From contig NZ_JAWPMM010000001.1 of assembly GCF_033344935.1 (NCBI RefSeq), positions 3,747,501 through 3,811,500 on the forward strand: a stretch of 64,000 bases of DNA, read 5' to 3'. Source of the DNA: Reichenbachiella sp. Lineage in GTDB: Bacteria > Bacteroidota > Bacteroidia > Cytophagales > Cyclobacteriaceae. Every line of letters starts with the position of its first letter. The stretch's first letter is position 1. The notes under the pieces were generated by a model. That model saw only the letters and a program-made list of their open reading frames with translations, did not search any database and was not told the origin of the DNA. Both the position numbers and the translations under genes were made by a program. This document shows, piece by piece, positions 42,963-50,744 of this stretch.

Positions 42963-44843
42963 TTATTGCTTGATTGCAGAATGTTTTATGACAAGTTTTG
43001 CTCCAAAACCATTAACATCACGAATACTATACCCTTTGCATGATTTATTTAAAACCTTTACCAGTTTTGTTTTCAAATCTTTCCTAGCTTTTCCTGTCGG
43101 ATTTGAAGTGTTTTTTGATTCATGCATTTCAAGTAGAGTCTCATTTTTATTAAATTTTAAAACTAGAGAATCTATGTCTGTCACTTTTCTTTTATTTGGT
43201 GGTTTAGAGTAATCAAAAATGGTAATCCTTGAAAGACATGCTATTATTATTCCATTATACTTCCTAGAGGTAGATTTTCGTAATTGTTTTAATTCATGTT
43301 TTCGATCAGGATCAGTATTTTCTTTAATTGCTTTATTTATCTCTGAGTTTAAAAAGTCCATCTCATCTTCAATCTTCACTCCAAAAAATTTATACTTTTT
43401 TGAAATGTGATGATCAATATCAAAATAATAATTTTCCTTCAAATGAAATTTTAGAAAAGCCCATAGAATCTCTTTATGATGTGGAACGTTTATCGTTTGA
43501 AAAATATCCCAAGCTTCATCAACCACAATATCAACTAAAGGTTTTATCACCTTCTTGGCGTCATCTTTTTCAAGCTTCAAGCCTTTCACACTTTTATTAA
43601 TCTCCTTGATTATCACCTTCTTTTCGTCAACTAATCGATCTAACAGTGTTTGCCTTTGGCTCTTTAAAATCCCAATAATATTCATTAAAAATCGAGGGAA
43701 TTCAGATAGTTCAAATGAACTTTTATGCAAATAAAAATCCATTACTTGTGAAGAAGTAAAAGGATTGAAATCCAAAGATGCCTCAACATTTTTCACCCCT
43801 CTTTTTATTGTCAAAGCCAATCTCAAATTATCCTTAAGTAAACTATCTTTCATATCATCCACATGTTCAGAAATCCGAATAAAATGATTCAGATGACAAT
43901 CATTAGGAGTTGACAGACCGTTTAACAGAGCATTGTTACAAATTAAATTATAACTTGTCTCTTTGAGCCCATCAAATGCTCTTACTTCATAAGATCTTTG
44001 GTAGGATTGACTTAATGGATGCAAATAGAGATTATCACAAAGTAGAGACAGCAGAGGATTAAATATATCTTTTGCCTCGTTTTGCTGAAATTTATTTTCA
44101 AAGAAATCAAAAGACAATACCATTGATAAAATATCAATGGTAATTGGAAGTGAAGAATTTCTTGAATCCAGCGATATTATTGCTAGATCTCTGACATTCC
44201 GGTATATCTTTTTTAATTGAATAGTTTGAAGTTCATTTGCTAAACCAGCCGTTTCAGAAGAATCCAGTAGCAGTAATTTATAAATATTTATTAATTCATT
44301 TTGAAGACTCAATCGCCTTTTCAAAGTTTTATAGATTCTTCTAATTGATAGAATGTGATGAAAACTAACATAATCCAAATCTTCAATAACTCTTTCCGCC
44401 CAAAGCTTTAACTCTTCGTCTTTGACACAGTTAATAAGATAAGTTTTAAACCCCTTTCTTTTGACCGCTTTTAAAAGCAGAGTTTTTTCATCGCCAATAG
44501 TGTTCTTACAATGCCCAAAATTTGAAAGTAAAAACCAAGATTTCAGAATATCATTTCCCAAATACTCTTCCCCTTTAATTTTAATACTTCCTTGAGCGAT
44601 TGAGGTTCCTCTAAAACTATTCTCAACAAGCTCAGAAATCACACATTGCAGAATAACATACTCATATCTTGAATGATTAATTCCAGAAAATGCTTGTGAA
44701 ATTAATCCGAGATGTGGGATATTTTTTTGCCTCTGAATTTCATCATGTTTTTCATACAAATTATAAATTCTTGCAGAAACATTTTGAAAATTCACTGAAA
44801 CTCTTCCCAGAATTCCAATATCTTCATCAATCCTTTTTTCCAT
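42963..44843 (-). CDS. Orphan 626-residue protein with possible C-terminal nuclease motif
   Basis: This protein is not recognised. It is rich in Lys, Asn and Ile, and the gene is visibly more A/T-rich than its neighbours, suggesting transfer. Residues 55-115 contain HSRYEY and, about 45 residues later, SNFGH. This order resembles the R-x-E-H ... H-D-x-G-H layout of HD-domain phosphohydrolases, but the HD pair is SN, so any such domain would be inactive. The middle (120-500) is mostly helical. At the C-terminus, TDIDSLVL (Asp556/Asp558) is followed after about 17 residues by HESKN (Glu575, Lys577), a spacing compatible with a PD-(D/E)xK nuclease core. Neither assignment is proven. The gene stands alone between clpX-tail copy C and repeat R2. 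Confidence 0.75.
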   Translation of the reverse strand: MEKRIDEDIGILGRVSVNFQNVSARIYNLYEKHDEIQRQKNIPHLGLISQAFSGINHSRYEYVILQCVISELVENSFRGTSIAQGSIKIKGEEYLGNDILKSWFLLSNFGHCKNTIGDEKTLLLKAVKRKGFKTYLINCVKDEELKLWAERVIEDLDYVSFHHILSIRRIYKTLKRRLSLQNELINIYKLLLLDSSETAGLANELQTIQLKKIYRNVRDLAIISLDSRNSSLPITIDILSMVLSFDFFENKFQQNEAKDIFNPLLSLLCDNLYLHPLSQSYQRSYEVRAFDGLKETSYNLICNNALLNGLSTPNDCHLNHFIRISEHVDDMKDSLLKDNLRLALTIKRGVKNVEASLDFNPFTSSQVMDFYLHKSSFELSEFPRFLMNIIGILKSQRQTLLDRLVDEKKVIIKEINKSVKGLKLEKDDAKKVIKPLVDIVVDEAWDIFQTINVPHHKEILWAFLKFHLKENYYFDIDHHISKKYKFFGVKIEDEMDFLNSEINKAIKENTDPDRKHELKQLRKSTSRKYNGIIIACLSRITIFDYSKPPNKRKVTDIDSLVLKFNKNETLLEMHESKNTSNPTGKARKDLKTKLVKVLNKSCKGYSIRDVNGFGAKLVIKHSAIKQ

Positions 44844-44955
44844 AAAAAATGTTTAAGAATTTGATTAACATCAAAACTTATGAATTCTCAGAAGTGCTGC
44901 ATAAGACTGGCTGCTGATCCAATCTTGAAACATAATAATAGAGGTTTTTAAAGTA

Positions 44956-45234
44956 AGATCAAATGGACTTGACTAAAATCAGCTGCATATAAATGAGGAG
45001 ATTTCTGCGCTGCGCTACGAAATGACAGATGGCAGTAGAAGACTGCAAGAGATTGCCACGTCGCTCCTTTGCTTATCAGCAAAGCATGCTTCTCGCAATG
45101 ACGTAAGCCAGTGAAAGTACTAGAAGTTCATTCTCGAATCAAACTTAAGTACGTCATTGCGAGGTGGGTGATTCGATGGTAATCGAATGCACAACGTGGC
45201 AATCTTAATGTTTTATTAAGAACACTTTTTCGCC
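44956..45234. repeat. 279-bp REP-pair repeat, copy R2
   Basis: It matches R1 (34448-34726) over its full length in the same orientation. Its first hairpin is CTTTGCT-TATC-AGCAAAG (45067-45084), in which one base pair differs from R1 on both sides. The second hairpin ATTCGAT-GGTA-ATCGAAT (45171-45188) is identical. The inverted REP halves GATTGCCACG...CGCAATGACG and CGTCATTGCG...CGTGGCAATC are better preserved than in R1. Confidence 0.92.
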
Positions 45235-45275
45235 AATTGTCTTTGCTCATCAACTAAGCGTGCTTCTCGCAATGA
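45235..45275. repeat. Degenerate third REP unit after R2
   Basis: CTTTGCTCATCAACTAAGCGTGC is followed by TTCTCGCAATGAC, repeating the hairpin and 3' end of the R2 REP unit in decayed form. It lies 39 bp past the end of a YeeE-type gene. Confidence 0.6.
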
Positions 45276-45313
45276 CTCGAATTTTAAAATTTTAGCTGAA
45301 AGCGATGGCTACA

Positions 45314-45727
45314 TCAATGCGGCAAATACTTTCTCAGTATACCATAAAGAAAAGTCCCAAACATGGCGCTGACTATAACCAAAAGAAACACAGAAGCACC
45401 ATTTCCCACCAATACAAACATTGGGCCTGGGCAGGCACCTGTCATGGCCCAGCCTAGACCGAAACATGTACCTCCAATTAACAGACGCGCTATTCCTTTG
45501 TCCTTCGGCGCAATATGGATAGGATTGCCTGAACTTGATTTGATTTTAAATCTCTTAATACTTTGGGTGATCATTATACCTAGTAAAACAGCCGAACCAA
45601 TTATCCCAAACATGTGGAAAGATTGAAAGCTGAACATTTCATAGATTCGATACCAGGAAATTACCTCGGCTTTTGTCAGAACAACCCCAAAGAGAATACC
45701 AGTAAATAAATATTTAGCAAATTTCAT
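45314..45727 (-). CDS. YeeE/YedE-family membrane protein, second half (DUF6691-like)
   Basis: This 137-residue inner-membrane protein has four hydrophobic helices. The conserved segment GGTCFGLGWAMTGACPGPMFVLVG (first and last parts diagnostic) carries the functional Cys in GACPGP. This is the second half of a split YeeE/YedE (TsuA-like) sulfur transporter; full-length relatives import thiosulfate through cysteine relays. It lies 10 bp after the first half, so the two probably form one complex. Whether this split type moves thiosulfate, persulfide or another sulfur species is not settled. Confidence 0.88.
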   Translation of the reverse strand: MKFAKYLFTGILFGVVLTKAEVISWYRIYEMFSFQSFHMFGIIGSAVLLGIMITQSIKRFKIKSSSGNPIHIAPKDKGIARLLIGGTCFGLGWAMTGACPGPMFVLVGNGASVFLLVIVSAMFGTFLYGILRKYLPH

Positions 45728-45737
45728 ACACTCAGAA

Positions 45738-46304
45738 TTATAATGTCAATAGATGAGGAAGAATCAAATGGGTCATCACTAATCCTCCAATAAAAAAACC
45801 TATCACCGCCACTAATGATGGCCACTCCAGATTGCTAAGACCACTAATGGCATGACCAGATGTGCAACCACCAGCATAGCGCGTACCGAATCCCACAAGC
45901 ATGCCACCCACAATCAGCATCAATGCATACTTAGGTGTGGACAATGCTTCCCATGAAAAAATTGATTCTGGAAGGTAAGTAGAGCCTGGACTTTCAAAAC
46001 CCATGGTCTTTAATTGAGTAATTGTTGCTTCTGAAATACCCACAGATTCAGATACAGACAGATATTCCTTTGCGACATATCCGCCAATCAACCCTCCAAA
46101 GACAAATACGAGATTCCAAATATCTTCTTTCCAATTGAATTGAAAGAATTCACTCACTCTTCCCGCTCCAGCCATACTACACATCGTTCGGAGATTGCTG
46201 GATACACCAAATTTTTTTTCGAAGTAGAGCATAAAAAACATTACCACCGATATTAAAGGTCCGGCTACATACCAAGGCCAAGGCTGGCTTATCCATTCTA
46301 TCAT
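45738..46304 (-). CDS. YeeE/YedE-family membrane protein, first half
   Basis: This is an inner-membrane protein of about 188 residues with five hydrophobic helices. It carries the family Cys in CSMAGAGRVSEFF and the motif GTRYAGGCTSGHAISGLS near the C-terminus. An in-frame ATG at 46343 would lie upstream of the -7 box at 46330-46337, so the start at 46304 is preferred. With the next gene it forms a split sulfur-compound transporter. Expression is probably driven by the dyad-controlled promoter at 46330-46373 shared with the divergent small gene. Confidence 0.9.
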   Translation of the reverse strand: MIEWISQPWPWYVAGPLISVVMFFMLYFEKKFGVSSNLRTMCSMAGAGRVSEFFQFNWKEDIWNLVFVFGGLIGGYVAKEYLSVSESVGISEATITQLKTMGFESPGSTYLPESIFSWEALSTPKYALMLIVGGMLVGFGTRYAGGCTSGHAISGLSNLEWPSLVAVIGFFIGGLVMTHLILPHLLTL

Positions 46305-46329
46305 CTCATCTATATCAATTGTGAATCGG

Positions 46330-46337
46330 CAAAAATA
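46330..46337 (-). promoter_or_regulatory. -7 box of the YeeE promoter
   Basis: It reads TATTTTTG on the minus strand, a match to TAnnTTTG. It lies 22 bp from the dyad and about 26 bp before the ATG at 46304. Confidence 0.6.
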
Positions 46338-46359
46338 ATTCAATAAAGCAGACTGCTAT

Positions 46360-46373
46360 GTAACAAAGGTTAC
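46360..46373. promoter_or_regulatory. Dyad GTAAC-AAAG-GTTAC between divergent promoters
   Basis: This perfect 5-bp dyad with 4-bp spacer has the size of a Crp/Fnr-type site. It sits 22 bp from a -7 box on both sides, and a near-identical dyad lies at 55316-55329. Confidence 0.65.
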
Positions 46374-46395
46374 CTTTTACTGGAACATAATTATG

Positions 46396-46403
46396 TATAA
46401 TTG
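46396..46403 (+). promoter_or_regulatory. -7-like box of the small membrane gene
   Basis: TATAATTG is one mismatch from TAnnTTTG. It is 22 bp from the dyad, mirroring the YeeE promoter, and 21 bp before the ATG at 46425. Confidence 0.5.
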
Positions 46404-46424
46404 AGCCTCTTGATTAAATATCCC

Positions 46425-46637
46425 ATGATGAAATCTCCATTATCCCTTTTTCTCTTATTATCATTCACTTTGGGTTTAGTACCATTTTTTCCGGAACCTC
46501 ACTTAGTGGGCAAACTACGTTGGATATTTGGAGGAGGACAAGGCATGCAAGCGATGGATTACTTTGACCTGTTACTTCATGGCGCTCCGTGGATAGGGTT
46601 AATCGTAATTGGCTCAAAGAATATATTAAAAAAATGA
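46425..46637 (+). CDS. Small membrane protein of the type annotated as 'RND transporter' in Bacteroidota
   Basis: This 70-residue protein has two hydrophobic helices. The start at ATG 46425 (MMKSPLSL) is chosen over a TTG 24 bp upstream. The core PFFPEPHLVGKLRWIFGGGQGM is followed by DYFDLLLHGAPW and a second helix. I recall similar short proteins beside Bacteroidota sulfur and efflux genes carrying the loose label RND transporter, but they are far too short to be a pump. It is the only plus-strand gene in the sulfur/efflux locus and shares its control region with the YeeE pair. It may be an accessory subunit. Confidence 0.75.
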   Translation: MMKSPLSLFLLLSFTLGLVPFFPEPHLVGKLRWIFGGGQGMQAMDYFDLLLHGAPWIGLIVIGSKNILKK

Positions 46638-46673
46638 TCCCTCCTGAAAAATCAATTCAGAAAGAGATCATTT
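46632..46673 (-). terminator. Terminator shared by convergent genes
   Basis: AAATGATC/GATCATTT arms with an inner CTGAA/TTCAG stem are followed by a run of seven T on the minus strand. It ends the rhodanese transcript and overlaps the stop of the small plus-strand gene. Confidence 0.8.
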
Positions 46674-46677
46674 ACAA

Positions 46678-46995
46678 TTATAAGTTTTGCATCACCCCAT
46701 TGAGGCTCATCCAGCCACCACCGTTGTATGCTTCAATTCCTGCACTTTTGGCCTGACTTGCAGCCGAACCACTTCTCATCCCACTAGCACAACAAAAGAC
46801 TACTGGTTTTCCTTTGGCTTTTAGACTTTCCAGCTTGGTACCTACTGAACCTAAAGGTATATTTTCAGATCCATTGATGTGACCTCCCATGTATTCACCA
46901 GGAGTTCGAACGTCGATAATAATCGCTCCATTTTTAATTGCCTCTTTCATAAGTTCTTTTCTTTTACCTAGTCCAAACAGATCTAATAATCCCAT
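46678..46995 (-). CDS. Single-domain rhodanese
   Basis: This 105-residue cytoplasmic sulfurtransferase has IIDVRTPGEYMGGHI (CH2A-type segment) and the active-site loop VVFCCASGMRSGSA, with the catalytic Cys in CASGMRS at about residue 71. Rhodaneses carry sulfur as a persulfide on this Cys. It overlaps the DUF2892 gene by one base (TAATG) and ends the RND operon, so its job probably lies in the same reactive-sulfur pathway as the persulfide dioxygenase-like enzyme at 55 kb. Confidence 0.92.
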   Translation of the reverse strand: MGLLDLFGLGKRKELMKEAIKNGAIIIDVRTPGEYMGGHINGSENIPLGSVGTKLESLKAKGKPVVFCCASGMRSGSAASQAKSAGIEAYNGGGWMSLNGVMQNL

Positions 46996-47180
46996 TATTT
47001 ACTAACGTTTAATTTTTTCAAAATATCATCCATCAGACACCACTTCGTTACTGACGACTGCAATAGGTTCACACCTACAAATCCCGTCATCCAAAACCAA
47101 TGCGGGCTTACCCAAATGCCTAATGCCAAACTGGTTAATATAAATACTCCAGCGATGGCTCTAATTATTCTTTCTCTCAT
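46995..47180 (-). CDS. DUF2892 small membrane protein (YgaP-like)
   Basis: This 61-residue protein has the DUF2892 pattern: a basic start MRERIIRAIAGVFIL, two helices and the short conserved segment FVGVNLLQSSVTKWCLM with a Cys near residue 49. In E. coli YgaP the same domain is fused to a rhodanese; here the rhodanese is the next gene, overlapping by one base. That supports a two-gene version of a membrane-bound sulfurtransferase. Confidence 0.88.
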   Translation of the reverse strand: MRERIIRAIAGVFILTSLALGIWVSPHWFWMTGFVGVNLLQSSVTKWCLMDDILKKLNVSK

Positions 47181-47197
47181 TTTTCGTTCATTTAAGG

Positions 47198-47503
47198 TTA
47201 AACAATTCTTTCTACCGGTTGTATAAAAGCGTGCATAGGATTTTGACTTCCTTTGCTCTCATTCCAGCACTCAATGGCATCCAAAATCTGATCAGCCACA
47301 TCACTCGCCACAAAGGCAAAATACATGACCGAAAAATCTGAGTCGACACTATTTGCAAACCAATTGGTCAAATCAACCCCACGCTTTGCATTTCTACATC
47401 CGTCAATATCTACCTTACTGAAAATAGGAATCTCTATCCCTTTCAGTATTTTTTGTATTTCAGATTCATAATCCTTTATGGACAATACAATGACTTGTTT
47501 CAT
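47198..47503 (-). CDS. PII-like (GlnB-fold) small protein
   Basis: This 101-residue protein has the strand-helix-strand pattern of PII-like and DUF3240-type proteins: QVIVLSIKDYESEIQKILKG at the start, then SVMYFAFVASDVADQILDAIE and AFIQPVERIV at the end. The classic PII T-loop tyrosine is not evident. Such proteins occur next to RND metal or drug pumps and may sense a ligand or metal. It lies 12 bp downstream of the RND permease gene. Function here is inferred from position only. Confidence 0.7.
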   Translation of the reverse strand: MKQVIVLSIKDYESEIQKILKGIEIPIFSKVDIDGCRNAKRGVDLTNWFANSVDSDFSVMYFAFVASDVADQILDAIECWNESKGSQNPMHAFIQPVERIV

Positions 47504-47515
47504 TTGATTAGTCTT

Positions 47516-50500
47516 TTAGCTTTCAATTTTTTCTTCCACAGCTTCTGATCCAGCTTCGCGATCCTTGTACTTGTGTCTTTCGGTCATGTAATAGATCAAA
47601 GGCACAATCAGTAGTGTTAATATGGTAGAGGCGATCGAACCACCCATAAGTGATATTGCTAATCCCTGAAATATGGGATCAAACAGAATCACGAAAGCAC
47701 CAATAACCACCGTTCCTGCAGTAAGTAAAATGGGGGTCGTCCGTACAGCACCAGCTTCTATTACTGCTTGTGACAATGGCACACCGTCTTCCAATCTGAT
47801 ATTGATGAAATCGATCAACAGGATGGAATTCCTAACCATAATGCCCGCCAGGGCAATCATACCAATCATTGATGTGGCTGTGAAAAATGCACCTAACCAC
47901 CAGTGACCCACTAAGATGCCAACCAGTGAAAGTGGAATCGCTACCATCATCACAAATGGCACTTTAAAGTCCTGAAACCAGCCTACGATCAGTAAGTAGA
48001 TAATGACCAGAACCACCGCGAAAGCACTTCCCAAATCACGAAACACTTCATAAGTGATGTGCCACTCTCCATCCCATTTCACTCCAAAATCTTGTTCCAT
48101 AAAAGGCTGAGTGGCAAAAAACTCCTTCAGCTCATACCCCTCAGGCACTTTGATTTCCTTCAGTTGATCTGAGGCTGTAAGGATCGCATAAACAGGCGAT
48201 TCTAGCTGTCCTGCCATATCGGCTACGACATATACCACTCTTTTCTGATTCTTTCTGAAAATACTTTTGTCTTGCAAACGTTCCTCCACATTCACCAAAT
48301 CACCCAAAGCGATCATATCACCTGTGGCGGTGCGAATGGTCAGCTTACTCAAGTCATCGACAGATGATCTTCCGGCTTCATTCACTCGCAGATGAACTGG
48401 TGTTGGATTTACTTCATTCGCGTCTCGCAAAAAAGTCGCATTGTATCCATTCAATGCAGTTTGAATTTCGCCAATTACTCGATCGGTTCTAATACCATTC
48501 ATCATCGCACGCTCTTTGTCAACTACAAAATCATAAGTGATCTGATCGTCCTCCACCATCCAGTCGACATCTACTACATCTTCAATACCTGTTAGTTTTT
48601 CTTTGATCTGTCTGGCGATAGCCACCTGCTGCTCTGCATTGCCTCCGTAGATTTCTGCTACAATTGTAGAAATGACAGGCGGGCCTGGTGGCACTTCCAC
48701 CACTTTTGCATTGGCTCCATACTTCAAGGCAATACGTTGAACTTCCGGACGGACTCGCTTCGCAATGTCATGACTTTGTTCCTCTCTTTCTCCTTTGGGC
48801 AACAGATTGACCTGAATATCCCCTACATTGCCAGCTTTTCTCAAATCATAATGCCTTACCAGCCCATTAAAATTGATGGGTGCTGCCGTGCCAACATAAG
48901 TTTGGTAATTGACCACTTCCACCTGTTTTTTTAGATAAAAGGCAATTTCCTTGGTAACCGCAGCTGTCTTTTCTAGCGGGCTACCTTCAGGCATATCAAT
49001 AACCACTTGAAACTCATTCTTGTTGTCAAAAGGCAACATTTTAACTGCCACCATTTTGAAATACACAAGAGTGAATGAAGCAAACATCAAAAGTGAAATC
49101 ACACCTATGAAGGACCATCTTTTTGCTGGACTGTCTATCATTGGTTGTACCATACGACGGTACCATTTGAATATGAAAGTTTCTTCTAATACAAAATGTG
49201 CCTCTTCACTATTATCATTTTTCAGTAAATGATAGGCCAAATAAGGTGTTATGATCAAAGCCACCAGCAAAGAGAAAAACATGGCCATAGAAGCTCCGAT
49301 AGGCATTGGACTCATATATGGTCCCATCAAACCAGAGACAAAAATCATTGGCAATACCGCAGCAATAACCGTGAATGTAGCCAAAATCGTTGGGTTACCC
49401 ACCTCATTGATCGATGCAATAGCGGCTTGCAAGAATGGTTTCTTTTTCATTCTAAAATGCCTATGCATATTCTCTGCAATGATGATCGAGTCATCCACAA
49501 CTATTCCTGTCACAAATACCAGAGCGAAGAGTGTAATTCTATTGAGTGTATAGCCAAATAAGTAGTACACAAACAAAGTCAAAGCAAAGGTGACTGGCAC
49601 AGAAAGAAAGACAACCAATCCACCTCTCCAGCCCATAGCCAAAGCCACTACAATGGTTACCGCTAGAATTGCAGAACCTAGATGTACCATCAGTTCACTT
49701 ACCTTATGCGAAGCCGTCTCTCCATAGTTTCGGGTTACTTCCACTTTTACATCCGACGGGATCAAATCACCTTTCAGATTTTCAATTTTGTCCAACACTT
49801 GACTGGCAATCTGCATCGCATCAGCCCCTCTTCTTTTTGCCACAGATAAGGAAACAGCTGAATAGTCCTGAGGCATAGCCGCTTGCTCTGACATACTCGC
49901 CTGCCCATAACCAAAAGTCACATACTCAGAAGGCTCTTCCGGCCCATCCAATACTTCCGCCACTTGTCTCAAGTAAATTGGTGAATCACCTTGCACACCT
50001 ACCACCAGATTTTCCAATTCCTCGGCATTCTTTATAAAATTTCCAGCTTGAACACGATAAGAATAATTACCCTGCTTGAAACTACCAGCTATATTTTGCT
50101 GATTGGCTCCTTGAATGGACTGAGCAACCGTGCCGAAATCGACACCATAGGCCGTCATCTGCTGAGGATCTAATACCACCTGAATATTTCGGCTTCTACC
50201 CCCATACAGCTTAACTGTACTGACATCGTTTACTTTTTCCACCTCGAGAGATACCTGCTCGGCCATTCTTTTGATTTCATAATCCGAATACCTCTCACCA
50301 AAGAATGATAAACTCAGCATGGGCACATCATCGATCGATCGGGTTTTGATCAATGGCATACTCACCCGATCAGGCATCTCATCCATATGTTTCTGGATTT
50401 CATTGTAAAGTTTTACTATACTTCGCTCAATATCCTCACCCACAAAGTAGCGCACCACTAAAAAGGCCTGACCTTCCATAGACTGAGAATAGACATATTC

Positions 50501-50743
50501 TACCCCTGGAATGTCGGCAATCAATGCCTCCAACGGTTTCACTATTCGCGATTCCACTTCTTCGCTTCCTGCCCCAGGATATTGCAAAAAGATGTCGGCA
50601 ATTGGTACATCGATCTGGGGTTCTTCTTCTTTGGGTGTTAGCATGGCGCTGTATATCCCTATAGCTATGAAGGCAATCATCAACAACGGCGTAAGCTTTG
50701 AGTTGATGAACTGGCTGGCTAGATTTCCTGCTATTCCACTCAT
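47516..50743 (-). CDS. RND-family efflux pump inner-membrane permease
   Basis: This 1075-residue RND transporter has the expected 12 helices and two large periplasmic loops. The N-terminus has FINSKLTPLLMIAFIAIG, and the proton-relay Asp pair lies in VTGIVVDDSIIIAEN at about residues 405-420. GAGSEEVESRI (about 55) and the second-half GIMVRNSILLIDFI are typical. The Asp-Asp motif fits drug/amphiphile-type pumps rather than heavy-metal CzcA pumps. With adaptor and TolC genes directly upstream it forms a complete three-part efflux system. Its presence in a sulfur-stress locus suggests export of a sulfur compound or a toxic thiol adduct, which is inference. Confidence 0.95.
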   Translation of the reverse strand: MSGIAGNLASQFINSKLTPLLMIAFIAIGIYSAMLTPKEEEPQIDVPIADIFLQYPGAGSEEVESRIVKPLEALIADIPGVEYVYSQSMEGQAFLVVRYFVGEDIERSIVKLYNEIQKHMDEMPDRVSMPLIKTRSIDDVPMLSLSFFGERYSDYEIKRMAEQVSLEVEKVNDVSTVKLYGGRSRNIQVVLDPQQMTAYGVDFGTVAQSIQGANQQNIAGSFKQGNYSYRVQAGNFIKNAEELENLVVGVQGDSPIYLRQVAEVLDGPEEPSEYVTFGYGQASMSEQAAMPQDYSAVSLSVAKRRGADAMQIASQVLDKIENLKGDLIPSDVKVEVTRNYGETASHKVSELMVHLGSAILAVTIVVALAMGWRGGLVVFLSVPVTFALTLFVYYLFGYTLNRITLFALVFVTGIVVDDSIIIAENMHRHFRMKKKPFLQAAIASINEVGNPTILATFTVIAAVLPMIFVSGLMGPYMSPMPIGASMAMFFSLLVALIITPYLAYHLLKNDNSEEAHFVLEETFIFKWYRRMVQPMIDSPAKRWSFIGVISLLMFASFTLVYFKMVAVKMLPFDNKNEFQVVIDMPEGSPLEKTAAVTKEIAFYLKKQVEVVNYQTYVGTAAPINFNGLVRHYDLRKAGNVGDIQVNLLPKGEREEQSHDIAKRVRPEVQRIALKYGANAKVVEVPPGPPVISTIVAEIYGGNAEQQVAIARQIKEKLTGIEDVVDVDWMVEDDQITYDFVVDKERAMMNGIRTDRVIGEIQTALNGYNATFLRDANEVNPTPVHLRVNEAGRSSVDDLSKLTIRTATGDMIALGDLVNVEERLQDKSIFRKNQKRVVYVVADMAGQLESPVYAILTASDQLKEIKVPEGYELKEFFATQPFMEQDFGVKWDGEWHITYEVFRDLGSAFAVVLVIIYLLIVGWFQDFKVPFVMMVAIPLSLVGILVGHWWLGAFFTATSMIGMIALAGIMVRNSILLIDFINIRLEDGVPLSQAVIEAGAVRTTPILLTAGTVVIGAFVILFDPIFQGLAISLMGGSIASTILTLLIVPLIYYMTERHKYKDREAGSEAVEEKIES

Positions 50744-50744
50744 C

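Noticed and set aside
33295-45313. Integrase, transposase or relaxase explaining the stacked clpX tails
   Set aside because: I checked the translated genes in this stretch and saw none; a mobile-element call would not be supported, so only repeats are annotated.
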